Shown: positions 34,021 to 42,761, numbered from the stretch's first letter. The stretch is 46,129 nucleotides of DNA from Actinomycetes bacterium (GCA_021851165.1 JAJZJN010000004.1:1-46129); one strand, 5' to 3'. Translations and numbers: made by a program. The notes: generated by a model not told the origin, from the sequence alone.

Positions 34021-35801
34021 AGCTGTCGATGTCAATGATCGGGGCATTGGCAGGCTTTGTTGCGTTGGCGAGCCTTCTGCGTTCGGGGGCTCGAGGTCCC
34101 TGGCGCCACGAGCTGGGTAGTGTTCTGCAGACCGATCAGGTGACAAGAGGGCAGGCGGCCCGCCGGCCAAGGGCCACTCTGCCATGGCGCGAGCCTCGAA
34201 CCAGCGCTCGATCAAATCGCTCCGGCGGCGTATGGAACCCACCACGGCGCGAGCCTCCACCCCTCAGGTGGCCGGTCGGTGCCGTGTTCTGCGCTGTGCG
34301 TGGCTGGCTGGCTTCGATCTGGATCCCATGGCCCGGGGGGCCCGCACGCTGGGCAAGTCGTCGTGACCTGTCGGCCCTGATCGTGAGCGGGCCGGTGAAG
34401 CGCCGCGTGATACTGGGACGGCTGGCATCGGTGAGATCGGCCGGTGGGCACCCTTCCCTGTTGGCTGTGGAGAGCGGCCATTCCCTGCTGGTGGTCGGTC
34501 CTACCCAGAGCGGTAAGACTACGGGGCTGGCAATCCCAGCCGTAATCGAATGGGAAGGGCCAGTGGTCGCTGCGTCGGTGAAGAGCGACCTGGTGCTCGC
34601 AACCATGGGCTGCCGCAGTGAGCTCGGTGGCGTCCAGGTCTACGACCCGACAGGAATCACCGGCTTTCGACCTGCCCTGTGGTCGCCTTTGACAGCTTGC
34701 TTCACATGGGCCGGAGCACGGCATATGGCTGCCGGCATGGCAGAGGTGGCCAGGGAGGATGCCGGCACTCTCGACGATGGTGCCTTCTGGTACGCCACCG
34801 CTGCGAAGCTGCTGGCCCCTCTGTTCCACGCAGCTGCGATCAGTGGGCGCACGATGTCGGACGTGGTGCGATGGGTTGATCGTCATGAAGTGGAAGAGGT
34901 TGCCGAGGCCTTGGAGGGTGCAGGTGCCCTAGAGGCATTGCAGGCGGCCGAGGCATCCTGGGGACGCGATGAACGGCAGATGAGCTCCGTCTACACGACG
35001 GCGGAGACCGTGATAGAGGTGTTTGCCGATCCTGGCGTTGCAGCGTCGGCAGGGCAGGCGATCCATGGTGTGAGTGCCGGTGTGAGTGCCGGTGTGAGTG
35101 CGGGTGTGGGTGCGGTGGTGGATCCAGGCGGGCACGAAGATACCAACGTGACAGTCGATCCGGTGGCATTCCTATCGGGTCCGAACACGCTTTATCTGTG
35201 CTCACCTGCACATGGTCAGCGCCGCCTCCGCCCCCTGTTCTCCACGCTGGTAGGACAGCTCATAGAAGTGGCGTTCGAGCGGGCGAGCCGTACCGGTGCT
35301 CCTGTCGATCCGCCCCTCCTGGTGGTGCTGGACGAAGCAGCCAACGTCGCGCCTCTCGCCGAGCTCGATGTGCTTGCTTCTACCGCAGCAGGCCACGGGG
35401 TGCACTTGGTTACGATCTGGCAGGACCTGGCTCAGATCGGCGCTCGCTATGGAGCCCGCTCGGGCAGCGTCGTGAATAATCACAGGGCCAAGCTGTTCCT
35501 GCCTGGCATCACCGACCCAGGGACCCTGGAGCATGCCAGCCTTCTTGCTGGCGACTGCGAGAAGCATCTGCGGGCCACTACCGTCGGGCGTGGTGGGGAT
35601 GCGTCGACCACCGACCAGCTCACCTCCCGGCGCCTGCTGCCGCCCGACGAGCTCAGGCGGCTCCGGCCCGGCTCCGGTCTACTGCTCTACGGCCATCTGC
35701 CGCCCGCCATCGTGCACCTCCGCTGCGACTCCACGCGTGGCACCGGATGCACTCCGGAAACGGCGGCTGGGCTGCTCAGCAGGGGGCGCCCGGTGCTGTG
35801 A
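34017..35801 (+). CDS. VirD4/TraG-type coupling ATPase
   Basis: The 594-residue coupling protein has an N-terminal membrane helix (6-22) and a second hydrophobic stretch (about 86-104). Walker A is VVGPTQSGKTTGLAIPA (159-175), Walker B LLVVLDEAANVAPL (434-447), and the conserved motif 3 is HGVHLVTIWQDLAQIGARYG. These are typical of T4SS coupling proteins that bring DNA or protein substrates to the channel. The TTG start overlaps the previous stop (TTGA) and has GGGAG 7 bp upstream. A 12-bp repeat encodes GVSA x4. The 3' end overlaps the amidase gene by 26 bp. No relaxase is beside it. Confidence 0.88.
   Translation: MKLSMSMIGALAGFVALASLLRSGARGPWRHELGSVLQTDQVTRGQAARRPRATLPWREPRTSARSNRSGGVWNPPRREPPPLRWPVGAVFCAVRGWLASIWIPWPGGPARWASRRDLSALIVSGPVKRRVILGRLASVRSAGGHPSLLAVESGHSLLVVGPTQSGKTTGLAIPAVIEWEGPVVAASVKSDLVLATMGCRSELGGVQVYDPTGITGFRPALWSPLTACFTWAGARHMAAGMAEVAREDAGTLDDGAFWYATAAKLLAPLFHAAAISGRTMSDVVRWVDRHEVEEVAEALEGAGALEALQAAEASWGRDERQMSSVYTTAETVIEVFADPGVAASAGQAIHGVSAGVSAGVSAGVGAVVDPGGHEDTNVTVDPVAFLSGPNTLYLCSPAHGQRRLRPLFSTLVGQLIEVAFERASRTGAPVDPPLLVVLDEAANVAPLAELDVLASTAAGHGVHLVTIWQDLAQIGARYGARSGSVVNNHRAKLFLPGITDPGTLEHASLLAGDCEKHLRATTVGRGGDASTTDQLTSRRLLPPDELRRLRPGSGLLLYGHLPPAIVHLRCDSTRGTGCTPETAAGLLSRGRPVL
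35067..35114 (+). repeat. 12-bp tandem repeat (4 copies) in the VirD4-like gene
   Basis: Two perfect copies of ggtgtgagtgcc are followed by two with one and two changes. They encode GVSAGVSAGVSAGVGA in a surface loop; the frame is preserved. Confidence 0.85.
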
Positions 35802-37194
35802 GGGGCCATGAGCGCTCGCGCTCGACGAGGAGGGAAAGATCGAGTAAAAGCTGCTCTGCATGGTGCCGGCCGATCACCTGCATGCCCACCGGCATGCCGT
35901 CGACTGTTCCAACGGGGATCGACACGGCAGGGTTGCCGGTCAGGTTGGCCGGTATCGTCAGGGCGCCATTGTTGCCGAGTGCTCGCTCGAAGTCGAGCTC
36001 GGCCAGGAGGTCTCGTCCACCTACCACGGTACGTAGCGGCCCAGCCGCGTCGAAGGCGATATCGGGGTTGGTCGCAGTTATGACGAAATCCACCCGCTCG
36101 AAAATATCGGCCATGGCCTCGTTGAGCTTTACGCGGAACTCTTCGTTGGATCCTGCCATCTTCAGGTTGAAGTTGTGCATGGCTATGTTCATGCCGACCT
36201 GTATCTCGGGGGTCAGCATGTCGTTGCACTCCGGGTAGCGCTCGCCGAGGTCGGCAGCGAGCGTGGCGAGGTTCGACATCGCCCACTCGAGACCTGCCGA
36301 GGGAAGGCTGATCGCCAGATCCTCCCGGGTGAGCCCCGCGGTCGCCAGCAGCGCCTCACCCGCCTCGACGACGAGATCGGCCACGTCTGGGTTCACGACG
36401 GCGGCACCGAGGTCGGCAGCGATCGCCACCCTCATGCCCCTGATGCTCTCGGTAAAGCTCCCGAGCGAAGACTCCCATCCGCTCACCTGGGGAAGGCTCA
36501 GGGTGTCACGGGAATCGAAGCCATTGCACACGTCGAACCACCGTGCGGTGTCCCGGACGCTTCGGCTGATGCAGCCCATGGTCACGGTCAGCGGCGTCTG
36601 GTAGCAACGCGGCCCTCTCGGGATCCTCCCGAACGTCGACTTCAGCCCGAAGGTGCCGGTGAAGCCCGCCGGTATGCGTATGGAGCCACCGCCGTCGGAG
36701 CCGGTGGCTATCGGGACCAACCCACCGGCGACGGCAGCAGCGGACCCGCCGGATGATCCTCCTGGGGTCAACTCGGGATTCCACGGATTGCCGGTTGTGC
36801 CGTGTATGCGGGTGCTGGTGCAATTGATCCCCCCGAACTCGCTCGCGGTGGTCTGCCCCACCAGAACTGCACCCGCAGCGCGCAGGCGCTGGACCATGGT
36901 GGCCGTTCGATCAGCTACACGGTCTGCGAATACCAGAGATCCTTCGGTGTACGGCCACCCGGTCACAGGGTCGAGCTCCTTAACCCCGATGGGGACACCG
37001 CCGAACGGAAGCGTGATGTCGGCCTTGTCGGCGGCCCGGGCGGCCTGCTCGGTGTCCAGATAGCTGAAGGCATTGAGCTGCGAGTCGCCGATGGCGGCGA
37101 GGGTGGCGTCGAGGGCTTCGCGCGGTGTGGTCTCACCTGATCGGAATGCGTCGACTAGCGAGCAGGCGTCTTCGAGCCAGGGCTGATCGCTCAT
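35776..37194 (-). CDS. Amidase-signature family hydrolase
   Basis: The 472-residue enzyme of the amidase-signature family hydrolyses an unidentified amide. The Ser-cisSer-Lys triad is visible: Lys72 in PIGVKELDP, the Gly/Ser loop LTPGGSSGGSAAAVAGG (Ser147/148), and nucleophile Ser171 in GSDGGGSIRIPAG. The length and the C-terminal PAVSIPVGTVDGMPVGMQVIGR are normal. GatA is less likely because no gatB or gatC is nearby and the central region differs. It converges on the VirD4-like gene with a 26-bp 3' overlap. Confidence 0.9.
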   Translation of the reverse strand: MSDQPWLEDACSLVDAFRSGETTPREALDATLAAIGDSQLNAFSYLDTEQAARAADKADITLPFGGVPIGVKELDPVTGWPYTEGSLVFADRVADRTATMVQRLRAAGAVLVGQTTASEFGGINCTSTRIHGTTGNPWNPELTPGGSSGGSAAAVAGGLVPIATGSDGGGSIRIPAGFTGTFGLKSTFGRIPRGPRCYQTPLTVTMGCISRSVRDTARWFDVCNGFDSRDTLSLPQVSGWESSLGSFTESIRGMRVAIAADLGAAVVNPDVADLVVEAGEALLATAGLTREDLAISLPSAGLEWAMSNLATLAADLGERYPECNDMLTPEIQVGMNIAMHNFNLKMAGSNEEFRVKLNEAMADIFERVDFVITATNPDIAFDAAGPLRTVVGGRDLLAELDFERALGNNGALTIPANLTGNPAVSIPVGTVDGMPVGMQVIGRHHAEQLLLDLSLLVERERSWPLTAPGAPC

Positions 37195-37329
37195 CAGTAG
37201 TGCTCCTTGTCCACCGGTGGTCTGGCCCCGGTTATCTGGTCGAGTCGGGCCCGGTCATCTGGCAAGTCCGAGCCCCGGCATGCCTGCCGCCAGGCTAGCT
37301 GGCTGAGCGCGGCAGTAAGGTCTTCTTCC

Positions 37330-38031
37330 ATGAACGCATTGCTGCCCCCTACAGGCCTGGACGCTGCAGACCTCCAGGCCCCGGTGGTGCCGGTGGCGCC
37401 AGCCACCGGTCTCTACGAGGTGATCCACAGGCGTCGCGACGTGCGCAGCGAGTTCACCGGCGAGCCGGTGGATCCTGAGGTGCTCCACCGGGTGTTGGCC
37501 GCTGCCCACAGTGCGCCGAGTGTGGGGCTGTCGCAGCCGTGGGATTTCGTGACGATCACCGACGACCTAACGCGGCGTGCATTCTTCGAGCATGTCCAGG
37601 CCGAGAGGAAGGTGTTCGCTGCCGAGTTGGATGCTCCGGCAGCGGAACGCTTTGCAGGGATCAAGATCGACGGCGTGATGGAATCGAGCTTGTCGGTGGT
37701 GGTGACCTATGACGCCACCCGGGGCGCGCCGGGCGTCCTCGGTCGTCATGCCATAGCGGATGCCGGCCTGTACTCGGTGTGCCTTGCAATAGAGAATTTG
37801 TGGCTGGCCTGCACGGCGGAGGGCTGGGGAACGGGCTGGGTCTCGTTCTACAGGGAGCCTTTCTTAAGAGAGCTGCTGGGCATCCCTGAGCCGATCCGGC
37901 CAGTGGCCTGGCTATGCCTGGGCCCTGTCACTGAGCTCCAGCAGATTCCGGATCTCGAGCGTGCCGGGTGGCGGGCGCGGGTTCCCCTGGAGGCCGTGAT
38001 GCATAGTGAGCGCTGGGGCTTGCGCGCTTGA
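37330..38031 (+). CDS. bluB: BluB-like flavoprotein (5,6-dimethylbenzimidazole synthase/nitroreductase family)
   Basis: The 233-residue protein resembles BluB, which fragments FMN to make the lower ligand of vitamin B12. Similar segments are YEVIHRRRDVRSEFTGEPV, APSVGLSQPWDFVTI, IENLWLACTAEGWGTGWVSFY and VAWLCLGPV. The FMN contact arginines (RRRDVR) are present. ATG 37330 has AAGG 9 bp upstream. No cobalamin riboswitch or other B12 gene is visible nearby, so a different nitroreductase role remains possible. It is followed 31 bp later by the glucokinase gene on the same strand. Confidence 0.85.
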   Translation: MNALLPPTGLDAADLQAPVVPVAPATGLYEVIHRRRDVRSEFTGEPVDPEVLHRVLAAAHSAPSVGLSQPWDFVTITDDLTRRAFFEHVQAERKVFAAELDAPAAERFAGIKIDGVMESSLSVVVTYDATRGAPGVLGRHAIADAGLYSVCLAIENLWLACTAEGWGTGWVSFYREPFLRELLGIPEPIRPVAWLCLGPVTELQQIPDLERAGWRARVPLEAVMHSERWGLRA

Positions 38032-38062
38032 CGCAGGCCATCCGGCAGGTCAGCGTGGAGCC

Positions 38063-38932
38063 GTGACTATTCCACCAGACGCTGCATCCACGGGCGGGCC
38101 TGCCCAGAGAAGGCCTGCTGCCCAGAGAAGGCCTGCTGCCCAGAGAAGGCCTGCTGGCCAGCGAAGGCCTGCTGCCCAGCCGGGTGGGCCCTTCACCCTC
38201 GCCATCGACATAGGCGGGACCGGTCTGAAAGCGTCCGTCCTGGATGCCGCCGGTCGGATGGTGGCCGATAGGGTCCGCACGGCTACCACATATCCTGTGA
38301 CGCCAGAGGCAATGGTCGAGGTTCTGGCATCGCTGGTGGCGCCGCTGCCAGCGTATGACCGGGTGTCGGCTGGCTTTCCGGGGATGGTGCGCAGCGGGCG
38401 AATCCTGAGTGCTTCGCATTTCGTGACCGAGCACGGACCGGGCAGCAGGGTCGATGAGTCTCTCGTGCATGCCTGGGCCGACTTCGACATGGCGGCCGCA
38501 CTGGCCAAGCGCCTCGCGAAGCCCACGAAGGTGGCCAACGATGCCGACGTGCAGGGCGCCGCCGTGGTCTCCGGGAAAGGCCTGGAGCTGGCGCTGACTC
38601 TCGGGACTGGTATAGGTACCGGCTTGTTCTACGACGGGCGGCTGCTGCCGCACCTGGAGCTGGCTCATCATCCCCTTCACAAGGGACAGACCTATAACGA
38701 ACGGCTTGGGGACCGCGTCCGCAAGGAGATTGGCGACGAGCGGTGGAATCGGCGCCTGCGGAAGACCATGGATGTGCTGCGCGCCCTGCTGTTCTTCGAC
38801 CATTGCTACGTAGGGGGTGGAAACGCCAGGCGTGTTCATGGTGACCTTGGAGAGGATGTGAGCATCGTGGACAACTCCGCTGGGATCCTCGGCGGGATCC
38901 GCCTGTGGGAGGGATCACACGCGGCGCTCTGA
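38063..38932 (+). CDS. ppgK: Polyphosphate glucokinase (ROK family) with repeat-containing N-terminal tail
   Basis: The 289-residue protein belongs to the ROK family and matches polyphosphate glucokinase, which phosphorylates glucose using polyphosphate or ATP. Motifs are LAIDIGGTGLKASVLD (phosphate loop), FPGMVRSGRI, KVANDADVQGAA and LTLGTGIGTGLFYDGRLLPHLELAHHP. An extra N-terminal tail of about 45 residues is made of RRPAAQ repeats and is strongly basic. GTG 38063 (GGAG upstream) was chosen; shorter starts cannot be excluded. The acidic counter-ion polyphosphate makes a basic tail interesting but unproven. Confidence 0.87.
   Translation: MTIPPDAASTGGPAQRRPAAQRRPAAQRRPAGQRRPAAQPGGPFTLAIDIGGTGLKASVLDAAGRMVADRVRTATTYPVTPEAMVEVLASLVAPLPAYDRVSAGFPGMVRSGRILSASHFVTEHGPGSRVDESLVHAWADFDMAAALAKRLAKPTKVANDADVQGAAVVSGKGLELALTLGTGIGTGLFYDGRLLPHLELAHHPLHKGQTYNERLGDRVRKEIGDERWNRRLRKTMDVLRALLFFDHCYVGGGNARRVHGDLGEDVSIVDNSAGILGGIRLWEGSHAAL
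38102..38179 (+). repeat. 18-bp tandem repeat (4.3 copies) in ppgK 5' end
   Basis: Three perfect copies of gcccagagaaggcctgct are followed by one with two changes and a partial copy. They encode the basic RRPAAQ repeats. Confidence 0.93.
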
Positions 38933-38941
38933 TGCCGCCGG

Positions 38942-38947
38942 TACAAT
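38942..38947 (+). promoter_or_regulatory. Candidate -10 box for the LapA-like gene
   Basis: TACAAT matches the -10 consensus in 5 of 6 positions and is 10 bases before the ATG. No clear -35 was seen. Confidence 0.4.
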
Positions 38948-38957
38948 AGAAACCACC

Positions 38958-39290
38958 ATGGCCAGAGATGATCCTCGAGGGCACGCCGAGGCAGCTCCCG
39001 GCGGGCTGCTGCCGGGTGGCGGCTCTTCGGGGGCGGGAGGGCCTGTGACGTCGGGCAGCCGTCGGGAACGTGGCCGACGACTCGCCAAGGCGGTTCTCCT
39101 GGTGGTGGCAGGGGCGATCGTTCTCGTGTTCGTGGTGCAGAACGACCAGACGGTCACGGTCCGCTTCTGGTTCGTCAACCGTTACCCGCGCCTCATATTC
39201 GTTATCGTCGGGTGCCTCTTGATAGGTGGGGTGATCGGCTACCTGGTAGGCAGGCCGCGGCGGGCATCGCGCAGGCACTCGGCCTCATGA
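38958..39290 (+). CDS. LapA-domain (DUF1049) membrane protein
   Basis: The 110-residue protein has a Gly-rich, basic N-terminal tail and two helices: LLVVAGAIVLVFVVQNDQTV and LIFVIVGCLLIGGVIGYLVG. The motif VVQNDQTVTVRFWF is typical of the LapA/DUF1049 family. LapA acts in lipopolysaccharide assembly in E. coli; its role in actinobacteria is unknown. A TACAAT box (38942-38947) lies 10 bases before the ATG, so the leader is very short. It follows ppgK by 25 bp but may have its own promoter. Confidence 0.82.
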   Translation: MARDDPRGHAEAAPGGLLPGGGSSGAGGPVTSGSRRERGRRLAKAVLLVVAGAIVLVFVVQNDQTVTVRFWFVNRYPRLIFVIVGCLLIGGVIGYLVGRPRRASRRHSAS

Positions 39291-39322
39291 GCGCAGCCGC
39301 GTGATTTTGTCGCGCTCGGCTG

Positions 39323-40297
39323 CTATCCACTGATCACCGGAAGGACCACAGAGCAGCGAGGTCGAAATGTGGGGCTATCGGCTCCCAGGGCATTCATGAC
39401 GTCCTGGAGTGCCACCGGATCGTAGATGATCCCTATGTGCTCGGTGTAGTCGGTGGCGCATTGGTTCTGCAGCGTGATGTTCTGCACCTGGTCTGCCGGT
39501 CCGCTCAAGAACGCGTTGGTGTAGGGAGTGACGACCTCGTCGTACTTGGACTCGATCACCACATACTTGGGACCAGGCAGGGTGTCGCCCCCCGCGTTGA
39601 GCTTGGTCAGGAAGGCCGAGCCCTGCTCCTGCTCGGTGCAGGAGTAGCACCCGAGCTCGTTGAAGGCAGGGAAGCCGAGGGCCTGTAGTCCGCTCATCAG
39701 CGCCATCAATCCGTCGGCGGTTGTGCCCTGGTTGGACGGAGCAAGGCCCACGAGCATGTGGACTTTGCCAGCACCCCCCAGGAACTTCATGTAATAGCGA
39801 GGCATCATCCCACCTTGGGAGTGCCCGACCATGTCGACCTCGCTTGCTCCGGTGCTTGCCAGTACCTTCTGGACGAAGCTTGCGAGCTGCTGGGCTGCCT
39901 CGGGTATGGGGGCCAAGCCGTAGAACCGCCCGAGGGTCGAGGCGTCGGCACCATAGTCGAGCCCGTAGACGCAGTACCCGGCATCGGCGAGCATAGGCGA
40001 CAGTGCCTGCCAGCTGAACGCCTCGTTCGCGAAGGTTCCATGCACCAGGATGACGGGGTACGGGTGATCCGCACTCGGCTTGCACGACCACAGGTTCATA
40101 CCCGGGGGCATCGAGCCAGGGTCCAACAGCTCGGCTTTCATGCCGTCGGCGATGGTCCCGACGGGATATCTCGGGGTGGGTGCCGACGAGGGCCCCGGCA
40201 GAGCGGGAAATGGTGAGCCACCGGGCAGCGGCATGCACGCTGCACCGAGTATGCCCATGACAACCAGCAGCACCGGCCACCACCATTTGCGAGCCAT
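39323..40297 (-). CDS. Secreted lipase/esterase lipoprotein (alpha/beta hydrolase)
   Basis: The 324-residue protein has a signal peptide with lipobox LGAAC (lipidated Cys21), then a Pro-rich linker and a lipase fold. The oxyanion HGTF (86-89), the nucleophile Ser160 in MVGHSQGG, Asp253 in SKYDEVVTP and His287 in YTEHIG form the triad. It resembles actinobacterial class 2 lipases. Paired cysteines (CYSC, C280) suggest disulphides outside the cell. It is divergent from the phospholipase-type gene and has a good promoter. Confidence 0.9.
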   Translation of the reverse strand: MARKWWWPVLLVVMGILGAACMPLPGGSPFPALPGPSSAPTPRYPVGTIADGMKAELLDPGSMPPGMNLWSCKPSADHPYPVILVHGTFANEAFSWQALSPMLADAGYCVYGLDYGADASTLGRFYGLAPIPEAAQQLASFVQKVLASTGASEVDMVGHSQGGMMPRYYMKFLGGAGKVHMLVGLAPSNQGTTADGLMALMSGLQALGFPAFNELGCYSCTEQEQGSAFLTKLNAGGDTLPGPKYVVIESKYDEVVTPYTNAFLSGPADQVQNITLQNQCATDYTEHIGIIYDPVALQDVMNALGADSPTFRPRCSVVLPVISG

Positions 40298-40335
40298 CAG
40301 AGCATCCCCCCAGAAGCTGTGCGATTGACAGCGCC

Positions 40336-40364
40336 ATTATGTGTGGTGCTGGCACCTGGGTCAA
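40336..40364 (-). promoter_or_regulatory. Promoter of the lipase gene
   Basis: On the minus strand TTGACC (40364-40359) and CATAAT (40341-40336) are separated by exactly 17 bases. A G-rich ribosome site precedes the ATG. Confidence 0.65.
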
Positions 40365-40444
40365 GCAGTGAGCTGCTATGAAGGTGGCTGGTCGCGACGC
40401 GTATGTCGGCTGACCGCGAGCGGGACGACCGGAGGGGAGACCGG

Positions 40445-42181
40445 ATGAGTGACCGGATGGGCGAGGCAGGGAGCGATCATGGCTCGGGGAGCTCAGCTCG
40501 GGAGCTCGGCGAATGGTTGGCCAGGAGGAAGCTGAGCAGGCGCCAGGTGATGGCTGCCGGCCTCGGCACAGGCGCGGCGCTTCTGATGGACAGCTGTGGA
40601 TCGAGCGTCGTCAAGAAGGCGGTGGAGGCGTGTCCTGCCGGCGGCAGCCTCACCGACGTGGAGCACATAGTGGTCCTCATGATCGAGAACCGCTCCTTCG
40701 ACCACTTCTTCGGTGCCTACCGTGGAGTGCGAGGCTTCGACGACCACCCGGCATCCAGCCTGGGAGCGTTCTCCCAGCCGTGGCCCGGGGACGTTGCGGA
40801 CCCTCCAGCCGAGCGGCTCCTTCCCTACCATCTAGACACGCTGGACACGTCCCTGCGCGCTTCGATCATCGGGAATGTGGACGTGCCAACTCACGATTGG
40901 GCACCGCAGCACATGAGCTGGGCCGGCGGGGCTATGGACGCGTTCGTCAAGACCCATGCCATGCCCCAGTACGACAAGCCGGCCTATGCCCCTCTCGTGA
41001 TGGGGTATTACGAGAGATCCGACCTTCCGTTCTGGTACGCGCTGGCCGACAGCTTCACCCTCCTCGACAACTACTACTGCTCCGTGCTCGGGCCTACGAT
41101 GCCGAACAGGCTCTGTGCCATGTCGGGAACGATCGATCCTGGTGGCCGCCGCGGGGGCCCGATCCTGCCGACTCCCTCCATCTCCGGGCCGGGCGATACC
41201 TCGGACGTCCTTTTCACCTGTAGCTGGCCCACGATGTTCGAGGGACTGGAGAGCAACGGCATCCCCTGGAAGGTATACCAGCAGCCGGGGAGCTCGACCG
41301 GACCGATCGAGGCGGTCAACCTGGCGGTCGGATTCAATGCACTGCTGTATTTCAAGCAATACCAGGATCCGTCCTCCTCGCTGTACAAGAAGGCATTCCT
41401 CCCGTCGTGGCCCGCAGACTTCGAGGCCGACGTATCACGGGGAGAGCTACCGGCAGTGTCGTGGCTCATCCCCCCGCTCATCGCCTCTGCGCATCCACCT
41501 GCTCCCCCGGAGCTCGGTGCCTGGATGGTGGCCCGGGTCCTCGACGCATTGAGCTCCAATCGCGCGGTGTGGGAGAAGACTGTTCTGATAGTGACCTTCG
41601 ACGAGAACGGCGGGTTCTTCGATCACGTCCCTCCGCCGACGCCGCCCCCCGGCACGCCCGGCGAGGAGCTGACCGTCCGGCCTCTGCCGGCCGACGCGCG
41701 CGGCATATCGGGGCCTGTGGGGCTGGGGTTCAGAGTGCCTACGCTGGTCATATCGCCGTTCAGCCGTGGTGGATGGGTCAACTCGGACACCTTCGATCAC
41801 ACTTCCATTCTGCGGCTCATCGAGACACGGTTCGGCGTTGAGGCACCGAACCTGTCGGAGTGGCGCCGCCGGACGGTAGGGGATCTCACGACAACCGTGG
41901 ACTTCGCCAAGCCCGAGGCGAGCGTACCGAGCCTCCCCCCGGCGCCACTCGATGCCCCGAGCCTGCTGGCCCAGGACCCCGCCGGCAGGGCGCTTCTCCA
42001 GAAGGCATCCCCGCTGCTTCCCCTCACAGCGGAGATACTTCTTGCAATCGAGCCTCTGGCATTTCAGACCCCCAACGTCCCACCACCGCCGGACCCCCAG
42101 AAGATGGCGGTCCAAGAGCGCGGCACGGCACGTCGCCGACGCATAGAGCCGTGCGCTCCGAGCCAATCGGTGGCCCGGTGA
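40445..42181 (+). CDS. Tat-exported phosphoesterase, phospholipase C family
   Basis: The 578-residue enzyme belongs to the phosphoesterase family of bacterial phospholipase C and acid phosphatase AcpA. The N terminus has a twin-arginine signal, LSRRQVMAAGLGTGAAL (RR at 32-33), ending LMDSC, an imperfect lipobox. The catalytic segment is VVLMIENRSFDHFFGAYRGVRGFDD. Metal ligands follow in FDENGGFFDHVPPP and later VPTLVISPFSRGGWV...FDHTSILRLIE. ATG 40445 was chosen because GGAGGGGAG precedes it; ATG 40403 is the alternative. It is divergent from the lipase, so the pair may act on lipids outside the cell. Confidence 0.9.
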   Translation: MSDRMGEAGSDHGSGSSARELGEWLARRKLSRRQVMAAGLGTGAALLMDSCGSSVVKKAVEACPAGGSLTDVEHIVVLMIENRSFDHFFGAYRGVRGFDDHPASSLGAFSQPWPGDVADPPAERLLPYHLDTLDTSLRASIIGNVDVPTHDWAPQHMSWAGGAMDAFVKTHAMPQYDKPAYAPLVMGYYERSDLPFWYALADSFTLLDNYYCSVLGPTMPNRLCAMSGTIDPGGRRGGPILPTPSISGPGDTSDVLFTCSWPTMFEGLESNGIPWKVYQQPGSSTGPIEAVNLAVGFNALLYFKQYQDPSSSLYKKAFLPSWPADFEADVSRGELPAVSWLIPPLIASAHPPAPPELGAWMVARVLDALSSNRAVWEKTVLIVTFDENGGFFDHVPPPTPPPGTPGEELTVRPLPADARGISGPVGLGFRVPTLVISPFSRGGWVNSDTFDHTSILRLIETRFGVEAPNLSEWRRRTVGDLTTTVDFAKPEASVPSLPPAPLDAPSLLAQDPAGRALLQKASPLLPLTAEILLAIEPLAFQTPNVPPPPDPQKMAVQERGTARRRRIEPCAPSQSVAR

Positions 42182-42286
42182 AGCCGCTCGGTCGGCGACA
42201 CCTGCACTGCCCCGGCTGGCAGATGGCGTCCATGGCTCGTAGGTTGGGTGCAAGTATCCACGAGATGACGAGATGAGGAGCAACGG

Positions 42287-42604
42287 ATGGAACGCAGGGA
42301 GCTGAGCGGCCATCACCTGGCTACCGTCGAGAAGATCCTCGCCCACCCAACGAGCCACAATATTGCCTGGCACGACGTGGTCTCGATGCTCGCTGAGATC
42401 GGAACCGTCGTCGAGGAGCCTAACCAACGCTTCACCGTGACCGTGGGCGGCGAGACCGAGACGTTTGACAGGCCCAAGGGAGCCGACATCGACGAGCAGC
42501 AGGTTGTCGACTTGAGGCGGATGTTGCGCAATTCAGGAGTGGCGCTCCCTGGCGAGACTGGTAAGCCGGGTGACGCCGTGACAGCTTCAGAAGGCGACGG
42601 CTGA
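42287..42604 (+). CDS. Conserved hypothetical protein
   Basis: The 105-residue protein begins MERRELSGHHLATVEKILAH and continues with HNIAWHDVVSMLAEIGTVVEE, a beta-rich middle FTVTVGGETETFDRP and VVDLRRMLRNSG. The N-terminal half recalls HicA-type double-stranded-RNA-like folds, but the resemblance is weak. The ribosome site GAGGAG is 6 bp upstream. The C-terminal ~15 residues are variable. It lies just before tRNA-Thr on the other strand. Function is unknown. Confidence 0.72.
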   Translation: MERRELSGHHLATVEKILAHPTSHNIAWHDVVSMLAEIGTVVEEPNQRFTVTVGGETETFDRPKGADIDEQQVVDLRRMLRNSGVALPGETGKPGDAVTASEGDG

Positions 42605-42614
42605 GCTGGTTGAG

Positions 42615-42687
42615 AGCCGGTGGTGGGACTCGAACCCACGGCCTGACGATTACAAATCGCCTGCGCTTCCAGCTGCGCCACACCGGC
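42615..42687 (-). tRNA. tRNA-Thr (TGT)
   Basis: Acceptor GCCGGTG/CACCGGC, D-arm GCGC/GCGC, anticodon loop TTTGTAA (TGT) on a GGCGA/TCGTC stem with one G-U pair, and T-loop TTCGAGT are all present. CCA is not encoded. Confidence 0.92.
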
Positions 42688-42761
42688 TTCCGTCTCACGT
42701 TACTTCGTGGTCGGAAGCCCTCGCCCACACCGGGTTGGCTCGTCGCTGTGCCCAGCGCGGC

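Noticed and set aside
36000-37194. GatA subunit of the Asp/Glu-tRNA amidotransferase
   Set aside because: The triad is present, but gatB and gatC are absent and the middle of the protein does not look like GatA, so only a general amidase call is supported.
37195-37329. Possible cobalamin riboswitch before bluB
   Set aside because: No B12-box-like sequence or long structured leader was seen in the short gap.
40325-40330. Perfect TTGACA upstream of the phospholipase-type gene
   Set aside because: No -10-like hexamer occurs 16-19 bases downstream, so it is probably not part of a promoter on that strand.
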